A stretch of DNA of 64,000 bases from Anaerolineaceae bacterium (GTDB taxonomy: Bacteria > Chloroflexota > Anaerolineae > Aggregatilineales > Phototrophicaceae): assembly GCA_016124855.1 (NCBI GenBank), contig WGMX01000054.1, positions 1-64,000 on the forward strand, written 5' to 3'. Under the pieces are notes generated by a model. The model did no database searches, was not told where the DNA came from, and saw only the letters and a list, made by a program, of their open reading frames with translations. The position numbers were made by a program, and so were the translations under genes. Positions 23,111-32,546 of this stretch are shown piece by piece. Position 1 is the stretch's first letter; every line of letters begins with the position of its first letter.

Positions 23111-23566
23111 TCAGATCATAAACTTGCGTTCGACGAGTAAACCCTCCGCGTCATAAAAACCTTCGGTATCGGCCTGCAAAATACCCTTACGATTGGTGAA
23201 GAGCCAGTCCCACAACGGATCAAACTTCTCGAAAGTGGCTTCGCCGTTTGTGCCTTCCCAGAACATCTCGACGGCGATAATTTGGGTGGCAGCTTTGAGC
23301 GAATCGGCGACGATGATTTCTTGAGTTGTTTTCGCCTGACCGAGCATTTCGGTAAAAGCGTTGATGTCATCCGGGAACATTTCGTCGCCGCGCGTATCCA
23401 CCTCAATTTGACCGTAGAGCGTGTCGTCGTAATATACTTCGACCAGAGTATCGAGATCGGTCGGACGGATGCTGTAGCGAGGATCAATCGCCACCAGCAC
23501 AGCGCCAACAGCGTTTACGTCCATTATTCGCGGGTCACACAGCAGGAAGCGCATGAAGTAGCCCAT
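23111..23566 (-). CDS. Hypothetical protein, 151 residues
   Basis: I do not recognise this protein. It is acidic, cytosolic-looking and mixed alpha/beta, with FLLCDPRIMDVNAVGAVLVAIDP, a VYYDDTLYGQIEVDTRGDEMF stretch, and AVEMFWEGTNGEATFEKFDPLWDWLF. It begins nine bases after the M42 peptidase stop on the same strand, so it is probably translated from the same message. Confidence 0.7.
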   Translation of the reverse strand: MGYFMRFLLCDPRIMDVNAVGAVLVAIDPRYSIRPTDLDTLVEVYYDDTLYGQIEVDTRGDEMFPDDINAFTEMLGQAKTTQEIIVADSLKAATQIIAVEMFWEGTNGEATFEKFDPLWDWLFTNRKGILQADTEGFYDAEGLLVERKFMI

Positions 23567-23574
23567 TGCTTATC

Positions 23575-24618
23575 CTATCGTGGTATCAGATCAGTATCGG
23601 CAGTTAAGGATTGGACGAAACTAGCAATCAAACGCGCGGCATGTTCGACATCGCTCATCTGAATGACTTCGTTGGGCGAGTGCATATAACGGTTGGGGAT
23701 GGAAACCACACCGACTGCCACGCCGCCACGCGCATAATGGATCACATCACCATCTGTGCCAGAACGTGCCGAATTGACCTTCAAGGTGTAGGGTATGCCA
23801 TCACGGTCTGCAATATCCAGCAGCATTTGATGCACGACCGGACTATTGACTGAACCGGAGGCGATAGCTGGCCCACCGCCAAGTTTGGCTTCGCCGGCCT
23901 GCTTTTTATTGGCTGTGGGGTAATCGGTGGCGTGGGTGACATCTACGACGATGGCTACATCCGGTTCGAAGCTGAAAGCGGCGGTATGTGCGCCTGCCAT
24001 CGTGATTTCTTCCTGAACGGTGGCGACTGCGGCGACGGTTGCCATTGGACGTTCTTGTGAGAGTATACGCAAGGCTTCGAGGACGGTGTATGCGCCGATG
24101 CGGTTATCGACACTGCGCGAGACTATGCGTCCGTTGGGGAGTTCATACATATTCGCGTCGATGACACCGACCGTGCCGATACGAATCAATTCAAGGGCGG
24201 CGGCGCGGCTGGTGACACCAATATCAATCCACAGGTCGTCGATGGTGCTTGGGCCTTCTTCCTTCTTCATCAAGTGAATGGGTTTTTTGCCGATTACGCC
24301 GATGACATCCCCCTGTTTCCCCAACAGACGGATACGCTGACCGACGAGGACTTGGGCATCCCAGCCGCCGACACCCGCAAACGAGACAAAACCCTCATCA
24401 TCCACATAGCTGACGATGACGCCGATTTCGTCAATGTGGCCTGTCAGAATGACACGGGGTTTGCCACCGTTTAAGATGGCGAAGGAGTTGCCACGTATAT
24501 CGGTTTGTACTTCGTCGGCGAAGGTGGCGGCTTCCTCGCGCCATACGCGGGCGGGGACGACTTCCTGTGAAGATGGGCCGGGAGCGTTCAGAAGGCGCTT
24601 CAAAAATTCGAGACTCAT
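23575..24618 (-). CDS. M42-family metallo-aminopeptidase
   Basis: From MSLEFLKRLL (AGAGGGAAC upstream) the product is 347 residues, the standard size. Ligands of the dinuclear metal site are visible: His in LTGHIDEIG, Asp in SVDNRIGAY, the Glu-Glu pair in VQEEITMAGA, Asp in VVDVTHATD, and His in HSPNEVIQ. M42 enzymes (glutamyl aminopeptidase, tetrahedral TET peptidases, FrvX) form large dodecamers that trim peptides in the cytosol. It is in a minus-strand run with the two genes downstream of it. Confidence 0.93.
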   Translation of the reverse strand: MSLEFLKRLLNAPGPSSQEVVPARVWREEAATFADEVQTDIRGNSFAILNGGKPRVILTGHIDEIGVIVSYVDDEGFVSFAGVGGWDAQVLVGQRIRLLGKQGDVIGVIGKKPIHLMKKEEGPSTIDDLWIDIGVTSRAAALELIRIGTVGVIDANMYELPNGRIVSRSVDNRIGAYTVLEALRILSQERPMATVAAVATVQEEITMAGAHTAAFSFEPDVAIVVDVTHATDYPTANKKQAGEAKLGGGPAIASGSVNSPVVHQMLLDIADRDGIPYTLKVNSARSGTDGDVIHYARGGVAVGVVSIPNRYMHSPNEVIQMSDVEHAARLIASFVQSLTADTDLIPR

Positions 24619-24655
24619 GGTGTTCCCTCTTTTGTGTTCTATGTCGTGGATAAAT

Positions 24656-24681
24656 GGACGAGGCACGCCTCGTCCCTACAA
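24656..24681 (+). repeat. Hairpin element 3 with CTACAA tail
   Basis: Stem GGACGAGGC (24656-24664) and GCCTCGTCC (24667-24675), tail CTACAATC. It lies between two minus-strand genes, within 40 bases upstream of the M42 gene and 35 bases below the stop of the cytochrome c lipoprotein gene. Confidence 0.75.
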
Positions 24682-24709
24682 TCGTTTGGTATTGAGTACA
24701 GTTTTACAG

Positions 24710-26533
24710 TTATTTTTCTTCATCAAGCAAGGCTGCCAGTCGTGCCTTTAGACGGTCACGGCGTTTCTGATAGGTGACTTCGTCTAGCGAACCTGCATTG
24801 TAAGTATTATCCAACTCGGCGATTTGCTGAATGAGTCCATTGACCAAGGTGTCGTTAGCGCTGCTGGCCGTTTGCAGCGCGGGTTTAGGCCGGTCACGCC
24901 AATAGAGTACGGCAGCAGTGATGATGGCGATGAGGCCGACGACCACTAACAGCATCGGAATGAGTTGGTTGGCATTGATGAAGGATGCGCTGGTGGCAGA
25001 TGATTGCGATCCACCTTGAACACTGTAGCGGATGCTGTCGCCGACGGTGAAGTTAGGTGGCAAACCATAAACCTGATACATTACCCCGTTTAATTCCTTC
25101 GGGTCTAGTACTTTTAATGTCTCTGAAGTGGTGGTCACAGTTGGAGCATCTAATAGTATTCGGAAAGTAGAACCAACTCTGTAGGGAATAGGTTGTTCAA
25201 TTTGAGTATTCCCTTGATAGGGTAGCCTGTAGACCATCTGGAAATTGTATCCATCGCCGGGTAATACGGACGCGGTATCAATGATACTGTGGCCGTCCGC
25301 ACTGATCGTATAACGTGGATTGCTGACATTCGCACTTAAAATTTCTGCGTTATTAGGGACAGGTATCGTTACACCTGTGTAACGTTGGTCATCGACCATC
25401 ATGTCAGTCGAATAAGCTTTATCGCTTGAATTGTTGAAAAGTATAAAATCGCTAACTTCTAAGGTCGTGCCGACCACTTGGATCTGGGTTACCCAAAAAC
25501 TCATGGTCAACACACTAGCATCACTTGTTGTTTCGTAGATGGTGATTGGTAAAGCGACCGTATTGGTTGTGGCATCGCCGTCTTTGGCTTCGCTGCCGAA
25601 TGCGCGGCCTTTATATTTGGTGGTCACCACGTACTTTTGGGTGGGTATGATGTTGATGTTGGCATAAGAGAATTTACCGTCTGCGCCAACATTGGCTTCA
25701 ATCGGTTCGTTTGCGCCATTGGCGCTGACAATATACAGGTTAACTTTTAGATCGCTTGGCAGGGCTGCGCCAGATGTGCCGTTGGTGATTTGTCCGGTGA
25801 TTGTGCCCGTTCCCACGACTTCCGGTGTGACTTCGGGAGTCACTTGCGGTGTGGTGGCGGGTTCTTCAGTGGTTTGTGGCGCGGTTGTCACCAAACCCAT
25901 ATGCTGTGGATTGGCGACCAGCAGCGAACGCAGATAAGCCGCTAGATCATTTTTCTGGTCGGTGCTCAGGCTGTTGATGAAAGCCGCTGGCAGACCAGCT
26001 TGCGTGATCAACTCAGCATCAGTTAGCTTGACCGAATCCTGAAGTGTGGGCAGGTTGGCTGGCGTAACCGGATTGGCAGCGGTGAGTGCCTGACCAGCAT
26101 CCACGTTGGTTTTGGTGTTGTGGAGTGTGTAGGTATAAAGCGCGACTGCCCAGCGTTCGTCAGCGGAGAGCTCGTTTGCCCAAGGCGGCATACTCTTGGC
26201 GAGATCGCCGTTGGTGATGGTTTCGTACCACGTCAGCGGTGTTTGGTCAGCGGTTGTGGCTGCGCCGCGAAAACTCGGCGGACGGTTGGCGATTTGACCC
26301 TGTTGATTGCCGATCAGTTCACCATCACCCGCGCCGCTGAGTCCATGACACTTGGTGCAGTGTTCGGCGAAAACGGACGCGCCAACAGCTAAATCGGGCG
26401 GTGTAGTGGGCAGGTCAACCGTTCGGGTAACGGGCGCGAACGTCTGGACGATCGGCGGTTCAGGACTTAAGCCACCACATCCGGCTAGAAGCAGCACCAG
26501 CGCCAGCAATAATGCACGATGTAAACGACTCAC
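24710..26533 (-). CDS. Cytochrome c lipoprotein with beta-rich region and C-terminal membrane helix
   Basis: The 607-residue protein has a lipobox (LLLAGC, Cys 19) and then a class I cytochrome c with CTKCH and an SMPPW methionine ligand (about 50-215). A Thr/Pro/Glu linker follows (TTPQVTPEVTPEV), then a carboxypeptidase-regulatory-like Ig domain (TITGQITNGTSGAALP) and further beta-rich sequence, a transmembrane helix near 520-545 (LIPMLLVVVGLIAIITAAVLYW) and a short SHOCT-like coiled tail (LDNTYNAGSLDEVTYQKRR). It would be tied to the membrane at both ends with the haem outside. Its ATG overlaps the end of dusB by four bases (26530-26533). Confidence 0.8.
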   Translation of the reverse strand: MSRLHRALLLALVLLLAGCGGLSPEPPIVQTFAPVTRTVDLPTTPPDLAVGASVFAEHCTKCHGLSGAGDGELIGNQQGQIANRPPSFRGAATTADQTPLTWYETITNGDLAKSMPPWANELSADERWAVALYTYTLHNTKTNVDAGQALTAANPVTPANLPTLQDSVKLTDAELITQAGLPAAFINSLSTDQKNDLAAYLRSLLVANPQHMGLVTTAPQTTEEPATTPQVTPEVTPEVVGTGTITGQITNGTSGAALPSDLKVNLYIVSANGANEPIEANVGADGKFSYANINIIPTQKYVVTTKYKGRAFGSEAKDGDATTNTVALPITIYETTSDASVLTMSFWVTQIQVVGTTLEVSDFILFNNSSDKAYSTDMMVDDQRYTGVTIPVPNNAEILSANVSNPRYTISADGHSIIDTASVLPGDGYNFQMVYRLPYQGNTQIEQPIPYRVGSTFRILLDAPTVTTTSETLKVLDPKELNGVMYQVYGLPPNFTVGDSIRYSVQGGSQSSATSASFINANQLIPMLLVVVGLIAIITAAVLYWRDRPKPALQTASSANDTLVNGLIQQIAELDNTYNAGSLDEVTYQKRRDRLKARLAALLDEEK

Positions 26534-27537
26534 AAGTATGGCTCCAATATGGCTTCGACATCGGCTAAAGATTCAGCGAATACTAACTGTTCGCGTACTG
26601 AGGCCGCGCCGGGTACGCCTAAATGATATTTGGTGAGCTGTCCACGCAGTTCATAAATGGTCTGCCGTTCGCCAATCGTTGAAGACTCGACGCTCAACTG
26701 CGCGTGGCGGATGGCTGCCGCTGCCCGTTCAGAGGCGGTCGGTTTAGGGAGCGCTTCGCCTGTACGAATCTCGTGGGCGATTTCGTGGAACAGCCAAGGA
26801 TTACCGAGTGCCGCACGTCCGATCATGACACCGTCGCAGCCGGTTTCGCTGAGCATCTGTGCCGCGTCTGCCGCGTTTTTAACATCGCCGTTGCCAATAA
26901 CCGGAATATTCACGGCTTCCTTCACTTGGCGGATAATGTCCCAATTGGCGCTGCCGGTGAAACCTTGATCGGCTGTGCGTCCGTGTACGGCGATGGCTTT
27001 TACGCCGGATTTTTCGGCGATTTTGGCGAACTCGATAGCGGTGATATGGTCGGGGTCTATGCCGCTGCGGACTTTGACCGTCACCGGAACAGTGACCGCT
27101 TTGACGATGGCTTCCACCACCCACGTGGCATTACAGATGTCGTTCAACATGGCTGCGCCGCCGCCTTTTTTGACGACTTTGGGAACCCAGCAGCCCATAT
27201 TGACATCGACAATATCCGCGCCGTGATCGACCACCAATTTGGCGGCTTCCGCCATCATGGCAGGGTCGTTACCGAAAAGCTGCACGGCGAAAGGACGCTC
27301 GGCTTTTGTCCAGTCGAACATATGCCATGTTTTCTTGCTTTTGTAGTGGATGGCTTGGCTGCTAATCAATTCGGTGCAGACCAAGCCGCAGTCACCCATC
27401 TCGCGGCACATGGTGCGGAAAGCGTGGTTGGTTTGTCCCGCCATGGGCGCGAGGGTGAGCGGGGTTTCGATGTAAACATTGCCAATCCAGATGGGATTTA
27501 AAGCGGTTTGCGGCGGTGCTTCCTGTAGAAGTGTCAT
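26530..27537 (-). CDS. dusB: tRNA-dihydrouridine synthase (DusB type)
   Basis: The 335-residue flavoprotein reduces specific uridines of tRNA to dihydrouridine using FMN and NADPH. Family marks include LAPMAGQTNHAFRTMCRE, the QLFGNDP segment, VDVNMGCWVPKVVKKGGGAAML (with the catalytic Cys), TVKVRSGID, IAVHGRTADQGFTG and PVIGNGDV. The length and motif order match DusB. Its last codons overlap the start of the cytochrome c lipoprotein gene, implying translational coupling between functionally unrelated products. Confidence 0.94.
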   Translation of the reverse strand: MTLLQEAPPQTALNPIWIGNVYIETPLTLAPMAGQTNHAFRTMCREMGDCGLVCTELISSQAIHYKSKKTWHMFDWTKAERPFAVQLFGNDPAMMAEAAKLVVDHGADIVDVNMGCWVPKVVKKGGGAAMLNDICNATWVVEAIVKAVTVPVTVKVRSGIDPDHITAIEFAKIAEKSGVKAIAVHGRTADQGFTGSANWDIIRQVKEAVNIPVIGNGDVKNAADAAQMLSETGCDGVMIGRAALGNPWLFHEIAHEIRTGEALPKPTASERAAAAIRHAQLSVESSTIGERQTIYELRGQLTKYHLGVPGAASVREQLVFAESLADVEAILEPYL

Positions 27538-27616
27538 TTCAACTCAATCAATAAGCCAACGAACGCGCTAATCATGACATTTTGCACCCTAAAAGTCTAT
27601 GGAAAAGTCTCTGGTC

Positions 27617-28219
27617 TTATGTCCACACCTTTTCGCCAACTGGAATCGGGAAGGCTAAACGATTTTCGCGCGGGGCAAGCGGGCAGACCCATCGTTCGTT
27701 ATAAGCGCAGGATGGATTGTAGGCGTAGTTGAAATCGAGTATGAGGCTGTCAAGTGTCGCGCCGAGGTCAGCCCCTTTGATGGTGTCGTAGAGATAACGT
27801 CCTGCGCCATATGTCGTTTGGCGGTTGGTGGCATCCCCAAATGGCAAGAATATCCCGCCGCCGTAGCCGTTAATCCAGAAGAGGCTGAGTGTACCTGTTC
27901 CCGTTGGCAGCGTAAAAGTGACTTGCCCGAAGCGGCGATAGGAAAAACGACCATCCCCTTCCAGTTCGATGACCAACGTTTCTGGTTCGATATTCAAATC
28001 GACCTGCGCCATGACGCGATAAGCCGGATCATAATCGTAATAATGTAAGCCCGTGAAAGCCGCCTGCTGCTCGGCGTTCAATGCTGATTGGGGATGCGAC
28101 CGGAAAAGATGATCTTTCACCTGCTGGAAGTGATCGCGTCCGGCAGGATCAGCACCCGCAGCGCGAATGTCACGATAAAGTTCATGGATGCGGCGGCGAT
28201 AATCGAGTAAATCGAGCAT
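27617..28219 (-). CDS. DUF1684-family protein
   Basis: The 200-residue protein matches the DUF1684 pattern: LDLLDYRRRIHELYRDIR at the start, LNAEQQAAFTGLHYYDYDPAYRV, the strand-rich LFWINGYGGGIFLPFGDATN, TTYGAGRYLYDTIKG, and the signature LDFNYAYNPSCAYNERWVCPLAPRENRL. The two cysteines of the last block (CAY..W.CPLAP) are a hallmark of the family. Its biochemical role is unknown. It has no signal peptide and stands between dusB and an unidentified gene. Confidence 0.85.
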   Translation of the reverse strand: MLDLLDYRRRIHELYRDIRAAGADPAGRDHFQQVKDHLFRSHPQSALNAEQQAAFTGLHYYDYDPAYRVMAQVDLNIEPETLVIELEGDGRFSYRRFGQVTFTLPTGTGTLSLFWINGYGGGIFLPFGDATNRQTTYGAGRYLYDTIKGADLGATLDSLILDFNYAYNPSCAYNERWVCPLAPRENRLAFPIPVGEKVWT

Positions 28220-28291
28220 GATAAGGTTGCTCCGCTAAGGATGAAGATTGCGTCTGCAAGATTGGTCTTAAACGAAGCTGTTTAGTTACAG

Positions 28292-28765
28292 TCATTGACC
28301 TAATAATTTGGGCATGACGGCATCCATTAAGGCGGATGTGTCCTCGATGGATTGGAAGTCGTCGGCAAAGGACAGGACATCCAACTGCGGGTCATAGCTC
28401 CAGAAACCAACCGCATCAAACAGATAGCGGATGTAGGTGTAACAGATGCCAATGACAATCCGTGAGTAGATGCTGTAGGCCATGTAGGGGAAGAACAGGA
28501 TTGCACCGCGATCATGAATATACATGACGATGCCGAGTTCACTGTTGGGATAGTGTAACTCGACATCGTTACCCGGCCCGCGCATGGGGACTAAGGTCGG
28601 ATCAAGTTTCAACATCAGCCGAGCTAAACCTTTTTGGCGGATTTTCTTGACCGGCCAGTAGGCTTCCGGCTGGTCGGTGCTTTGACCGTGCTCAAATAAC
28701 CATTCGAGCATGGCAGGTGTCATCTGTCCGGTTTTAGGGACATACAAATGGATTTCGTAGATCAT
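28292..28765 (-). CDS. Hypothetical protein, 157 residues
   Basis: I start this gene at MIYEIHLYVPKTG; the upstream extension of the frame is poor in coding character. I do not recognise the product. It has a charged N-terminal half (AMLEWLFEHGQSTDQPEAYW), a LMLKLDPTLVPMRGPGNDVELHYP strand region and an aromatic stretch (FFPYMAYSIYSRIVIGICYTYIRYL) that may be buried or membrane-associated. It could be an immunity-like or housekeeping protein; there is no evidence either way. Confidence 0.6.
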   Translation of the reverse strand: MIYEIHLYVPKTGQMTPAMLEWLFEHGQSTDQPEAYWPVKKIRQKGLARLMLKLDPTLVPMRGPGNDVELHYPNSELGIVMYIHDRGAILFFPYMAYSIYSRIVIGICYTYIRYLFDAVGFWSYDPQLDVLSFADDFQSIEDTSALMDAVMPKLLGQ

Positions 28766-28875
28766 AGATAGGTGATGTCTGATTTGATTACAGAATAGAT
28801 CAAGTGTAAGGGTGAAGCGGCAAATCACGCAACTGTGTTTATAGAGGGATTGAGGGAGGGCGATGGAAAACATAA

Positions 28876-28901
28876 GGGCGCACGCCGTGCGCCCCTACAA
28901 A
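28876..28901 (+). repeat. Hairpin element 4, different stem, same tail
   Basis: GGGCGCACG (28876-28884) and CGTGCGCCC (28886-28894) form a near-closed stem followed by CTACAAAT. The stem shares no sequence with elements 1-3 but the position and tail do. It lies just downstream of the glycyl-tRNA synthetase stop. Confidence 0.75.
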
Positions 28902-28908
28902 TGCTTTG

Positions 28909-31900
28909 TTAGAAACCGCTGAGGTTGCTGAGGTCGGCACGTCCGTGCTGCATGGCGCTGATGGCCTGCAACAAACCGAGGCGGTTGTGGCGCACGGCTT
29001 CGTCCTCGACATTGACCATGACCTTATTAAAGAAGTCGGTGATGGCTGGCAGCATCGGCTCAAAGGCGGTTAGGAAGGCATCGACATTATCGTGGGTTTC
29101 TAAGCGTGACCATGCATCCGCATAAGCCGAGTAGAGGTGCTTTTCTTCCCCTTCAGTGAGCAAGTCGGTGTTCACGCCGTAGCGTTCTTCCTCGGCGCGG
29201 GTGATGCGAACGCAGCGGGCAAAACCATCTAAGAGCTGCTCCCAATTACCCCGCTTGACCCACTCGCTCAACTGCTCGATACCCTTGATGGCGCGGTAAG
29301 GATTGGCGCTCTGCTCCGCAAGTACGGCGGTGATGACATCACGCGGCCAATCTTGTTCTTCGACCCACGCCCGCAACCGTCCACCGATAAACTCTAGGAC
29401 TTCATCTTTGGTTGCGATGGTGACTTTTATCGGTTGTACCTGTGCGGCGAGGTTGATCGCCTTGTTCAAATCCACATCCAATTCTTTGCTGACCAAGATT
29501 TGGATGATGCCCAAAGCCGCGCGACGCAGGGCATAAGGATCACTGGTGGACTTGGGTGCAAGCCCTGCCGCGAACAACCCGACGAGGCTGTCCAGACGAT
29601 CAGCCAGCGCTAAGATCGTTCCGGCTTGGCTGGCGGGTAACTCTCCGTTGGCACTCTTGGGCAGCCAATGTTCATAGATGGCGTTGGCGACTTCTTCCGG
29701 CTGACCACTGAGCCGCGCATATTCACGTCCCATAATGCCTTGTAAATCGGTCATTTCGACCACCATCTGCGTCGCCAGATCAGCCTTCACGATATGGGAT
29801 GCCCGCTGAGCAATCGCGACATTGGTGGAATTCATATTGAGCAGTTTACCCAATGGTTCGACCAATTGAGCAATGCGCTCATTTTTATCCTGCATTGAGC
29901 CCAGTTTTTCCTGAAAGGTGAGTGTCGCAAGGCGCGGCAGATAATCTTTCAAGGGCTTTTTAGTATCCTGAGCATAGAAGAAAGAGGCATCATAAAAACG
30001 GGCTTTCAAGACCTGCTCGTTACCGTGCGCGACTTTATCTAAATGTTGGGCATCACCGTTGCGTACCGTGACGAAGTAAGGCAGCAGCTTGCCTTCTTTA
30101 TCCTCTATGGGGAAGTAACGCTGTTTCTTCGCCATGACCATGACCAGCACTTCACGCGGCAGTTCAAGGTACTTTTCCTCGAATGTGCCGAGCAGAGCGG
30201 TTGGGGCTTCAATCAAGTTGGTGACTTCATCCAGCAAGGAAGCATTTTCAGGAATTCGTCCGTTGACACCTGCCGCCACTTTATTGATTTGTTCGATCAC
30301 GGCTTCACGCCGTAGTTCGTGGTTTAGTTCCACGCCTTGATTTTTCAGCGCTTCGAAATAGCCCTGTAAACCCGTAACTTTGCTTTCGGGTGAACCGTAG
30401 GGGCGGATACCGCGCGTGACATCTCCACTGGCGACACCGGCATAGGTGAAAGGAATAACCGTGTCTCCGATCAGCGCCGTGATCCAGCGGATGGGACGTG
30501 AGAAGGCGACGCGGGTGCTGTTCCAACGCATGGTTTTGCCGAACTTGATGGCTGCAATCAGCTTGGGGAGTTCTTCGGCAAGGACTTCTATCGCCGGACG
30601 ACCAACGGCTTTGACATGGGCGGTTACATACTGTCCGCCGTCAATCTCTTCGACCTTCAAATCTTCGACGCGCACACCCTTACCTCTGGCAAAACCTTCG
30701 GCAGCTTTGGTCGGTTTGCCATCAGCATCGAAGGCACGGTTGGCAGCAGGGCCGCGTTCAACCCGTTCTTCGTCCGGCTGATTGGCGGGGATGTTCCAAG
30801 CCGCCAACACCAGACGGCGCGGCGTGCTGTAGACTTCGACCCCTTGAGGTGGGGTTAAACGCAGGCGTTCAAACAAGCCCAGCGCCATATCTTCGAGCTG
30901 TTCCTGCGCCGCGTCCACGTCATCGGCAGGAAGTTCCTCGACACCAATTTCGAGCAAAAAGTCAGCGGGTTTATCCGGCGTCGTTTTGGGCAGCTCTCCC
31001 GCTGAAGGCAGTGCTGGAGCGCCCCAACCTTTATCCTCTTTCAAAAAGGGATAACCGAGCGATTCGCGCTGGACGAGGAAGGCCCTCGCCACTTCGCGGG
31101 TCATGTTCCGCATCCGGTGGAAGAAGTAAGCCCGTTCGGTTACGCCAATCGCGCCGCGCGTATCCAGTACGTTAAAGAGGTGGCTGCACTTCAGCACATA
31201 ATCATAGGCCGGTAAAATCGCGCCAGCTTCCAAGGCGCGTTTACTCTCGCTTTCGTAGTTGTCGTAAACGTCTTTGAGCGACTCGACATCGGCAATTTCG
31301 AAATAATATTTGCTGTGTTCAATTTCGCTTTGCTTAAACACTTCACCGTAAGTTAAGCCCGGAATCCAATCAATATCCCACGCGGCATTTTTGTCTTGCA
31401 GGGCGAGGACGATGCGCTCCAGCCCGTAAGTGATTTCAACGCTGACCGGTTCGAGTTCGATGCCGCCAGCTTGCTGGAAGTAAGTGAACTGGGTGATCTC
31501 TTGACCATCCATCCAGACTTCCCAGCCCAAGCCCCATGCGCCGAGTGCTGGACTTTCCCAGTTATCTTCCACAAAACGAATGTCATGTTCGCGCTGGCTG
31601 ATGCCTAAGGCCTCCAACGATTGCAGGTAGAGTTCCTGCGGATTACCCGGATCAGGCTTGAGAATGACCTGATATTGGAAGTAGTACTGCATCCGGTTGG
31701 GATTTTCGCCGTAACGACCGTCATCGGGACGCACACTGGGTTCAACATAAGCGACGCGCCATGGTTCGGGGCCTAATACGCGCAGCAGAGTAGCCGGATT
31801 ATTTGTACCCGCGCCAACCTGAACATTGTAGGGATTCCAGATCAAGCAGCCTTGATCCCCCCAAAAGTTGTGGAGCTTCATGATGACTTGTTGAAAGTTT

Positions 31901-31914
31901 AATGGTTTCGCCAT
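28909..31914 (-). CDS. glyQS: Glycyl-tRNA synthetase, alpha and beta subunits fused in one chain
   Basis: The 1001-residue protein joins the bacterial alpha chain (residues 1-295: FQQVIMKLHNFWGDQGCLIWNPYNVQVGAGT, WRVAYVEPSVRPDDGRYGENPNRMQYY) to the beta chain (from about 322: DFLLEIGVEELPADDV, then FGKTMRWNSTRVAFSRPIRWI and the C-terminal anticodon-binding region). It charges tRNA(Gly) with glycine. Most bacteria with this enzyme type use two adjacent genes (glyQ, glyS); the single-chain form occurs in chlamydiae and scattered lineages. A short linker of about 25 residues (APALPSAGELPKTTPDKPA) joins the halves with no frameshift. A TATAAT lies upstream at 31950-31955 on the minus strand. Confidence 0.95.
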   Translation of the reverse strand: MAKPLNFQQVIMKLHNFWGDQGCLIWNPYNVQVGAGTNNPATLLRVLGPEPWRVAYVEPSVRPDDGRYGENPNRMQYYFQYQVILKPDPGNPQELYLQSLEALGISQREHDIRFVEDNWESPALGAWGLGWEVWMDGQEITQFTYFQQAGGIELEPVSVEITYGLERIVLALQDKNAAWDIDWIPGLTYGEVFKQSEIEHSKYYFEIADVESLKDVYDNYESESKRALEAGAILPAYDYVLKCSHLFNVLDTRGAIGVTERAYFFHRMRNMTREVARAFLVQRESLGYPFLKEDKGWGAPALPSAGELPKTTPDKPADFLLEIGVEELPADDVDAAQEQLEDMALGLFERLRLTPPQGVEVYSTPRRLVLAAWNIPANQPDEERVERGPAANRAFDADGKPTKAAEGFARGKGVRVEDLKVEEIDGGQYVTAHVKAVGRPAIEVLAEELPKLIAAIKFGKTMRWNSTRVAFSRPIRWITALIGDTVIPFTYAGVASGDVTRGIRPYGSPESKVTGLQGYFEALKNQGVELNHELRREAVIEQINKVAAGVNGRIPENASLLDEVTNLIEAPTALLGTFEEKYLELPREVLVMVMAKKQRYFPIEDKEGKLLPYFVTVRNGDAQHLDKVAHGNEQVLKARFYDASFFYAQDTKKPLKDYLPRLATLTFQEKLGSMQDKNERIAQLVEPLGKLLNMNSTNVAIAQRASHIVKADLATQMVVEMTDLQGIMGREYARLSGQPEEVANAIYEHWLPKSANGELPASQAGTILALADRLDSLVGLFAAGLAPKSTSDPYALRRAALGIIQILVSKELDVDLNKAINLAAQVQPIKVTIATKDEVLEFIGGRLRAWVEEQDWPRDVITAVLAEQSANPYRAIKGIEQLSEWVKRGNWEQLLDGFARCVRITRAEEERYGVNTDLLTEGEEKHLYSAYADAWSRLETHDNVDAFLTAFEPMLPAITDFFNKVMVNVEDEAVRHNRLGLLQAISAMQHGRADLSNLSGF

Positions 31915-31949
31915 ATTTATGCCTTATTTCGGTCAACGCTTAGGTGGTT

Positions 31950-31955
31950 ATTATA
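31950..31955 (-). promoter_or_regulatory. Possible -10 box for glyQS
   Basis: Minus-strand TATAAT, 35 bases before the start codon. The -35 region is poor. The same interval holds an 11-bp tandem direct repeat (GTTAC[AC]GAA[AC]) at 32013-32034. Confidence 0.35.
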
Positions 31956-32145
31956 AAGAGTCCCTTTGCAGTTGGCGAGGGGACATCAGTCGTGAAAGAT
32001 TTATGAAAATATTGTTACAGAAACGTTACCGAACAAAACCTTAATTCAGCGTTGTGGAAGATGGTATATCCTCTAGCTATAGGACTTGAGTACCAATTAA
32101 GGTAAACAATATTCATTTGACGTAATAGTTTTGAGGTATAACACT

Positions 32146-32451
32146 ATGAGCGCCTTCTCTGCCCAACGCCCCTCCTACTACGCCCGCCTCATTTGCGACC
32201 ATATGAAGAATTTACCCGACTTTTATGCCTCCAGCTTAGATGATGTTAAGGACGCGCTGGGTATATCCGAGGCGGCATTTAAGATGGGGCTTGATTGGTG
32301 CATCGAGCGCAAAATCATTGTGTTGGACAATAAACCGAAACCTGTATCCGCTTTTAGTGCGGATATTGAAGAAGAAGCCATGAAACCTGAAGGTTCTCGC
32401 TTGAGCTCGATGCTTCGTTCGCCTGTGCCTGCTTTAGCCGAGGCTTCATAA
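32146..32451 (+). CDS. Small helical protein, possibly winged-helix-like
   Basis: Starting at ATG 32146 (TTGAGG upstream) the product has 101 residues. The N-terminal two thirds, YYARLICDHMKNLPDFYASSLDDVKDALGISEAAFKMGLDWCIERKIIVLDNKPKP, read like a helix-turn-helix followed by a short strand. The C-terminal third is polar and probably disordered. It may be a small DNA-binding protein, but I cannot assign a family. It diverges from glyQS and precedes the secreted protein gene by 95 bases. Confidence 0.65.
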   Translation: MSAFSAQRPSYYARLICDHMKNLPDFYASSLDDVKDALGISEAAFKMGLDWCIERKIIVLDNKPKPVSAFSADIEEEAMKPEGSRLSSMLRSPVPALAEAS

Positions 32452-32546
32452 ATCTTTTTACGAGCTTTTTTCAAGCAGGCAACACAAACTTTACATCTGC
32501 CTTATAAACTGACCGCAACCTTATTCTTTGTCAGGAGAATCATTGT

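Noticed and set aside
26704..27501. A 265-codon plus-strand frame opposite dusB
   Set aside because: DusB motifs are all present on the minus strand. The antisense frame has no start signal and unusual His/Phe/Asp-rich composition.
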